From: Candidatus Zixiibacteriota bacterium
GTDB lineage: Bacteria > Zixibacteria > MSB-5A5 > GN15 > JAAZOE01
Length of the DNA: 13,860 nt
NCBI GenBank assembly: GCA_030588275.1
Contig: JAUUYJ010000032.1
Location: 1-13,860 of the forward strand
Reading direction: 5' to 3'
Shown piece after piece: positions 13,546 through 13,860 of the stretch. Under the pieces are notes generated by a model, which had not been told where the DNA came from, did no database searches, and saw only the letters and a program-made list of their open reading frames with translations. Position 1 is the first letter of the stretch. Each line of letters begins with the position of its first letter. Both the position numbers and the translations under genes were made by a program.

Positions 13546-13860
13546 GTGGCACCAAGATTCAAAAAAATTGTAATACCTGAGGACGGACAACGGATAACGA
13601 TCAAGAATAAAAAACTCTCGATTCCGAATCATCCGATTATCCCGGTTATCGAAGGTGATGGCATCGGTCGTGATATCATGAAAGCGACCCGTCGCGTTCT
13701 TGATGCGGCTGTCGAAAAATCGTACAAGGGCAAAAAGTCTATCAAGTGGATGGATGTTTATGCTGGGGAAAACGCTTTTGAAAAGTACAAAGAGTGGATT
13801 CCGCAGGAAACCTTTGATGCGATTGAACATTATTATGTTGCTCTCAAGGGACCGTTGACA
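13546..13860 (+). CDS. icd: Isocitrate dehydrogenase (NADP type), N-terminal part; runs off the window
   Basis: From a GTG at 13546, placed five bases after GAGGAGG (13534-13540), the frame is open to the window edge and gives 105 residues. The segment IPVIEGDGIGRDI, then DAAVEKSYKGKKSIKWMDVY, AGENAF and finally VALKGPLT, follows the N-terminal third of the E. coli-type NADP-dependent homodimeric enzyme, which makes 2-oxoglutarate and CO2 from isocitrate. The substrate-binding serine and cofactor-selecting residues lie beyond the edge, so NADP use is inferred from overall resemblance. Its product is the substrate of KorDABC encoded upstream, and the short gap after mdh suggests a single transcript. 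Confidence 0.93.
   Translation, partial: MAPRFKKIVIPEDGQRITIKNKKLSIPNHPIIPVIEGDGIGRDIMKATRRVLDAAVEKSYKGKKSIKWMDVYAGENAFEKYKEWIPQETFDAIEHYYVALKGPLT

Noticed and set aside
1..13860. tRNA or rRNA genes, CRISPR arrays, insertion sequences or phage genes
   Set aside because: The gaps between genes are short and contain no cloverleaf-like, regularly repeated or transposase-like sequence.

Overview
The window is one strand-uniform stretch of bacterial chromosome. Every supported gene reads left to right, spacing is tight, most starts have good Shine-Dalgarno sequences, and no mobile element, CRISPR array or structural RNA is visible. Gene content points to an anaerobic or facultatively anaerobic bacterium that runs its TCA reactions with ferredoxin: a 2-oxoacid:ferredoxin oxidoreductase takes the place of the lipoyl 2-oxoglutarate dehydrogenase complex. 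The lineage cannot be fixed from sequence alone. An uncultured FCB-type phylum such as Zixibacteria would fit, but that is a guess.

Layout. Bases 1-314 hold a probable tail end of an upstream gene and a promoter flanked by two inverted repeats. A first block follows: an aldehyde dehydrogenase (315-1811), a 188-base gap with a long imperfect hairpin, a COG2403-type P-loop protein often annotated as cyclic 2,3-diphosphoglycerate synthetase (2000-3334), carbamate kinase (3347-4309) and a class II CCA-adding/poly(A) polymerase-type nucleotidyltransferase with an HD domain (4335-5681).

The second block is central carbon metabolism. It comprises succinyl-CoA synthetase beta and alpha (sucC, sucD; SucD has an unusual lysine-rich repeated tail) and a four-subunit 2-oxoglutarate:ferredoxin oxidoreductase in the order delta-alpha-beta-gamma (korDABC). 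These are followed by nucleoside diphosphate kinase, a LarA-family nickel-pincer racemase/epimerase, malate dehydrogenase, and the start of NADP-type isocitrate dehydrogenase, which runs off the right edge.

How the genes fit together. Isocitrate dehydrogenase, KorDABC and SucCD form a continuous isocitrate - 2-oxoglutarate - succinyl-CoA - succinate segment, with malate dehydrogenase giving the malate/oxaloacetate step. Because KOR and SCS are both reversible, the set could work oxidatively (reduced ferredoxin plus ATP/GTP) or reductively. NDK could equilibrate the nucleotide made by SCS. The LarA homologue keeps all the nickel-cofactor residues and sits directly before mdh, so a malate or other 2-hydroxyacid racemase is an attractive but untested idea. 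The least understood part is the aldehyde dehydrogenase / COG2403 / carbamate kinase group, which has no arginine-deiminase partners here and may be a small uncharacterised catabolic or signalling module.
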